A DNA stretch of 10,262 bases, taken from OLB16 sp964422415. Lineage in GTDB: Bacteria; Hinthialibacterota; Hinthialibacteria; OLB16. The stretch's first letter is position 1. Each line of letters opens with the position of its first letter. The stretch is from NCBI GenBank assembly GCA_964422415.1, contig CAYRBI010000198.1, forward strand, positions 1 to 10,262, given 5' to 3'. Of the stretch, positions 7,999 through 10,262 are shown piece by piece. A model generated the notes under the pieces. It did not search any database. It saw nothing but the letters and a program-made list of their open reading frames with translations, and was not told where the DNA came from. The position numbers and the translations under genes are program-made.

Positions 7999-10262
7999 AT
8001 GCAGACCAACCAACGTGACCTATTCACCACAATCCATACGGAAGGCGCTCTGCTTCCCGCTGATCTGCTCAAGCGCGTGGCCCAGGGAGACTCCAGCCTC
8101 GATGGACTGAAACCCCAAGACTTCCACCTTGTGGAGAGCGAAAGGCTGAACGAGGCGATCAGCCGCTCCTGGAACCGGATGCTGGGTATCTGGTCCTCCT
8201 TCCGCAAGACCCGCGAAGCGCTCTCCGAGGGGGAACGCGGCACTACCGAGACGCGCGAACGGTGGCTGCTCCCTCTCTTCCAGGAACTGGGGTATGGCCG
8301 CCTCCAGACAGCCAGCGCGGAGGTCATCGAGGGCAAGTCCTATTCGATCTCTCATGCCTGGCAGGGTACCCCGATTCACCTCGTCAGCTGCCGTGTCGAA
8401 TTGGACAGGCGAACTCCCGGTGTCACGGGCGCTTCGAAATCCAGCCCGCACAGCCTGCTTCAGGAGTTATTGAATCGTTCCGAGAGCCACCTGTGGGGAA
8501 TCCTGTCGAACGGTCTGCGGCTCCGTCTGCTGCGGGACAACGTCAGTCTCACCCGTCAGGCCTATGTCGAATTTGACCTCGAATCCATGACGGACGGCGA
8601 AGTGTATGCCGACTTCGCGGTCCTCTGGCTGGTCTGTCATCAGTCGCGGGTCGAGGGAGAACGCCCGGAGCATTGCTGGCTCGAAAAATGGTCCCAGACC
8701 GCCCAGCAGGAGGGCACACGGGCACTCGACCAACTGCGTAAGGGTGTGGAGGAGGCTATCGCTGAACTGGGCCGGGGATTCCTCTCCACGCGAGGTAAAA
8801 CCAACGAGACGTTGAAGGCCAAACTCCAGCAGGGCGAACTCCCTCCGCAAGAGTATTACCGCCAGCTCCTGCGCATCGTGTACCGGCTCCTCTTTCTCTT
8901 TGTGGCGGAAGACCGGGGGCTATTGCTGACAGCGGAGAGTCAGGAGGGTGGCCGGGGCAATACCGGTCCCCAGCAACCCCTCTCCCCACACCAGATCTAT
9001 ACCCGCTTCTACTCAACCGCCCGCCTGCGCCGAATGGCGGCCAGAAGGCGTGGGACTGGGCATGTCGATCTCTACCGTGGGTTGTCCTTTGTCATGGCGA
9101 AACTGGGTAGTGATACCGGCTGCCCGGAACTGGCTCTGCCCGCATTGGGTTCGTTCCTTTGGTCAGACAAGGCCACCTCTGACCTGATTGGCTGCGATCT
9201 TGAGAACGCACACCTCCTCAGGGCCATCCACTCCTTGGCCTACACCCGTGACCGGGGGGTCCGCCGGTCGGTCGACTACAAAAACCTCGGCTCCGAAGAG
9301 TTGGGCAGCATCTACGAATCCCTTCTGGAACTCCACCCGGAGATGAACTCCCAGACCGGAACCTTCGACCTCAAGACTGCCAGCGGCCACGAGCGCAAGA
9401 CCACCGGTTCCTATTACACCCCTTCCAGCCTGATCAACTGCCTGCTCGATTCGGCGCTGGATCCAGTGATGGAAGAGCGTCTGAAGGACGCTCGGCGAAT
9501 GGCGAATGGCGAGTGGAAAATGGAAGAGGAGAAACACAATGCCTATTCAATCGTATCAGGATCTCGAGGTTTGGCGCCGGGGAATGGAACTGGCCGAGCA
9601 GGCCTATCGGTTGACAAAGAGATTTCCCAAAGAGGAGCTGTTCGGTCTGACCAGTCAGATCCGCAGGGCAGCCTCTTCGATTCCGGCCAACATCGCAGAG
9701 GGGTGGGGGCGTCAGGGCAACAAGGAGTTTCAGCAATTCCTTCGGGTGGCCCAGGGCAGTCTCCGGGAAGTGGAGACGCATCTTCTATTGAGCCAGCGAG
9801 TGGGGATCTGCACACAGGCGGAGATTCAACCGCTACTAGATACAGCAACCATTCTCAGCAAACAGATACTCAGCCTCAATCGCAGCCTCCAACACCAGAA
9901 CAACTAGAGAATCTATGGAACCAGACTCCACTCGCCACTCGCTACTCACTACTCGCCGCCTATGCTCTTTTGAGCCTGCGCGTCTGCGACCCAGCCTGCG
10001 GTTCCGGCCATTTCCTCATCGCCGCGTCCCACCGTATCGCCAAGAGGCTGGCGGTGGTTCGTACGGGGGATGAGGAGCCTTCACCCGAGGCGACCCGCAC
10101 CGCCCTGCGCGATGTGATCGGACATTGCCTCTATGGGGTGGACATCAACCCTATGGCGGTGGAACTCTGCAAGGTGAGCCTTTGGATGGAGGCGCTGGAA
10201 CCCGGAAGACCGCTTTCGTTCCTCGACCACCACATCCAGTGTGGCAACAGCCTTCTCGGGGC
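7999..10262 (+). CDS. N6-adenine DNA methyltransferase, Eco57I/PglX/DrmMI-like (partial at right edge, carries nested element)
   Basis: The reading frame is open from ATG 7999 to the window end (754 complete codons, no stop). It probably methylates adenine in a specific DNA site to mark self DNA. The N-terminal half resembles large PglX/Eco57I-type enzymes: FQELGYGRL (about 100-108), a helical region with VYRLLFLFVAEDRG (294-307), then motif X GSYYTP (470-475). Motif I DPACGSGHF is at 664-672, GVDINP at 713-718 and GNSLLG at 749-754. The NPPY catalytic motif would lie just beyond the window. No nuclease lysine motif is evident in the N-terminal part seen. Motifs X and I are about 190 residues apart because about 155 codons derive from the inserted element at 9494-9957. 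The host frame stays open throughout that element, so the gene is not visibly broken. Other PglX-like enzymes (BREX, type IIL) are alternatives to DrmMI. Confidence 0.85.
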   Translation, partial: MQTNQRDLFTTIHTEGALLPADLLKRVAQGDSSLDGLKPQDFHLVESERLNEAISRSWNRMLGIWSSFRKTREALSEGERGTTETRERWLLPLFQELGYGRLQTASAEVIEGKSYSISHAWQGTPIHLVSCRVELDRRTPGVTGASKSSPHSLLQELLNRSESHLWGILSNGLRLRLLRDNVSLTRQAYVEFDLESMTDGEVYADFAVLWLVCHQSRVEGERPEHCWLEKWSQTAQQEGTRALDQLRKGVEEAIAELGRGFLSTRGKTNETLKAKLQQGELPPQEYYRQLLRIVYRLLFLFVAEDRGLLLTAESQEGGRGNTGPQQPLSPHQIYTRFYSTARLRRMAARRRGTGHVDLYRGLSFVMAKLGSDTGCPELALPALGSFLWSDKATSDLIGCDLENAHLLRAIHSLAYTRDRGVRRSVDYKNLGSEELGSIYESLLELHPEMNSQTGTFDLKTASGHERKTTGSYYTPSSLINCLLDSALDPVMEERLKDARRMANGEWKMEEEKHNAYSIVSGSRGLAPGNGTGRAGLSVDKEISQRGAVRSDQSDPQGSLFDSGQHRRGVGASGQQGVSAIPSGGPGQSPGSGDASSIEPASGDLHTGGDSTATRYSNHSQQTDTQPQSQPPTPEQLENLWNQTPLATRYSLLAAYALLSLRVCDPACGSGHFLIAASHRIAKRLAVVRTGDEEPSPEATRTALRDVIGHCLYGVDINPMAVELCKVSLWMEALEPGRPLSFLDHHIQCGNSLLG
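9494..9516 (+). repeat. Left inverted-repeat arm: three 7-bp units plus GG
   Basis: The arm reads as heptamers GGCGAAT, GGCGAAT, GGCGAGT followed by GG. The innermost 10 bases (TGGCGAGTGG) are an exact reverse complement of the inner end of the right arm. The outer units pair with mismatches and G-U wobbles. The in-frame ATG at 9506 lies within this arm. Confidence 0.8.
9527..9531 (+). promoter_or_regulatory. Shine-Dalgarno site for the nested four-helix-bundle gene
   Basis: AGGAG, within a purine-rich run, lies 7 bases before the ATG at 9539. It selects that start over the in-frame ATG at 9506, which sits inside the left repeat arm and has no comparable site. It indicates that the nested gene can be translated independently of the methyltransferase. 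Confidence 0.75.
9539..9907 (+). CDS. Four-helix-bundle protein, S23/23S rRNA intervening-sequence protein (IVP) family
   Basis: A complete 122-residue protein lying wholly inside the methyltransferase gene but in another forward frame. Family hallmarks are intact: SYQDLEVW near the start (5-12), RFPKEELFGLTSQIRRA (28-44), SIPANIAEGWGR (47-58), and a GSLREVETHL helix (73-82). Length agrees with the usual 115-130 residues. No signal peptide or membrane segment is seen. Members form small helical bundles, often oligomeric, and are related to the Avd accessory protein of diversity-generating retroelements. They are encoded in rRNA intervening sequences, but their biochemical role is not settled and nucleic-acid binding is only inferred. 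The ATG at 9539 is preferred because the protein then starts as the family does and has AGGAG 7 bases upstream; 9506 would add 11 atypical residues. The gene ends 20 bp before the right repeat arm. Nothing suggests decay. Confidence 0.9.
   Translation: MPIQSYQDLEVWRRGMELAEQAYRLTKRFPKEELFGLTSQIRRAASSIPANIAEGWGRQGNKEFQQFLRVAQGSLREVETHLLLSQRVGICTQAEIQPLLDTATILSKQILSLNRSLQHQNN
9928..9957 (+). repeat. Right inverted-repeat arm: CC plus four 7-bp units
   Basis: Read on the minus strand the arm is GGCGAGT, AGTGAGT, AGCGAGT, GGCGAGT, then GG: four degenerate heptamers against three in the left arm. The inner ends match best, so transcribed RNA could form a long imperfect stem with the S23 gene in its loop. 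Confidence 0.8.

Larger units (their letters stand above)
9494..9957 (+). mobile_element. IVS-like stem-loop insertion element carrying an S23 gene
   Basis: Seen directly: inverted arms built of 7-bp units (9494-9516 and 9928-9957) enclose a single four-helix-bundle gene, and the whole block interrupts the conserved path between methyltransferase motifs X and I. Host-like sequence ends around ERLKDA (9472-9492) and resumes around YALLSLRV (9961-9984). Known: S23/IVP genes occur inside stem-loop intervening sequences of 23S rRNA genes in Leptospira, Coxiella and others. Inference: this is the same kind of element in a protein gene. It has no transposase, so it would be non-autonomous. Its effective length must be a multiple of three (465 bp with one flanking base), since the host frame matches on both sides. 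No clear target-site duplication is visible, and exact ends are uncertain by a few bases. Confidence 0.7.

Noticed and set aside
8020..8451. Minus-strand open frames across the methyltransferase N-terminal region, including a 143-codon one
   Set aside because: The plus strand here is continuously open and gives recognisable methyltransferase-family sequence; high-GC coding DNA commonly leaves open antisense frames.
9506..9541. Upstream ATG at 9506 as the start of the four-helix-bundle gene
   Set aside because: It falls within the left repeat arm, lacks a good ribosome-binding site, and would add residues not typical of the family; 9539 fits better.
9434..9781. Minus-strand open frames spanning the repeats and the nested gene
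   Set aside because: Their translations only read through the reverse of the heptamer repeats and the S23 gene, with no family resemblance.
9494..9957. Diversity-generating retroelement (S23 is related to Avd)
   Set aside because: No reverse transcriptase, no template/variable repeat pair and no adenine-biased repeat is present; S23 alone is not evidence for one.
9494..9957. CRISPR array, suggested by the short tandem repeats
   Set aside because: Units are 7 bp, contiguous and degenerate, without spacers.
7999..10262. Methyltransferase as a pseudogene broken by the insertion
   Set aside because: Codon-by-codon reading found no stop or frameshift in its frame up to the window end, and motifs on both sides of the insert are in the same frame.

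Overview
This window carries one plus-strand gene cluster of the DISARM-related (restriction-like) anti-phage type, and no housekeeping genes. The organism cannot be named from the sequence. It is a bacterium of moderate to fairly high GC. G+C appears to rise along the window: sampled lines give about 38-57% in the first gene, about 50% in the second and 60-67% in the third.

Layout. (1) 2-5182 encodes a 1726-residue superfamily 2 helicase with two CxxC zinc-ribbon pairs, a C-terminal DUF1998/MZB zinc domain and, at its extreme C-terminus, a predicted PD-(D/E)XK (DUF559/Vsr-like) nuclease domain. (2) 5179-7995 encodes a 938-residue SNF2-type helicase resembling DISARM DrmD; it overlaps gene 1 by ATGA. 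(3) 7999 to the window end encodes the first 754 residues of a large N6-adenine DNA methyltransferase (Eco57I/PglX/DrmMI type). It starts 3 bp after gene 2 and runs off the right edge before the catalytic NPPY motif. There is no intergenic stretch of any size. Tight spacing and a good ribosome-binding site before gene 2 indicate one operon. By analogy with DISARM, the methyltransferase would mark self DNA and the two motors plus nuclease would act on unmarked DNA.

The striking feature lies inside the methyltransferase gene. Between its motif X (GSYYTP) and motif I (DPACGSG) sits a discrete element of about 464 bp (9494-9957). It is bounded by inverted repeats made of degenerate 7-bp units (RGYGART) and carries a complete 122-codon gene (9539-9907), with its own Shine-Dalgarno site, for a four-helix-bundle protein of the 23S rRNA intervening-sequence protein (S23/IVP) family. 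That gene is read in a different frame from the methyltransferase. The methyltransferase frame nevertheless stays open through the whole insert, translating it as about 155 residues of Gly/Ser/Gln/Pro-rich linker, and resumes exactly in frame at motif I. This looks like an IVS-type stem-loop element, known from rRNA genes, sitting in a protein gene as a nested, dual-coding passenger.
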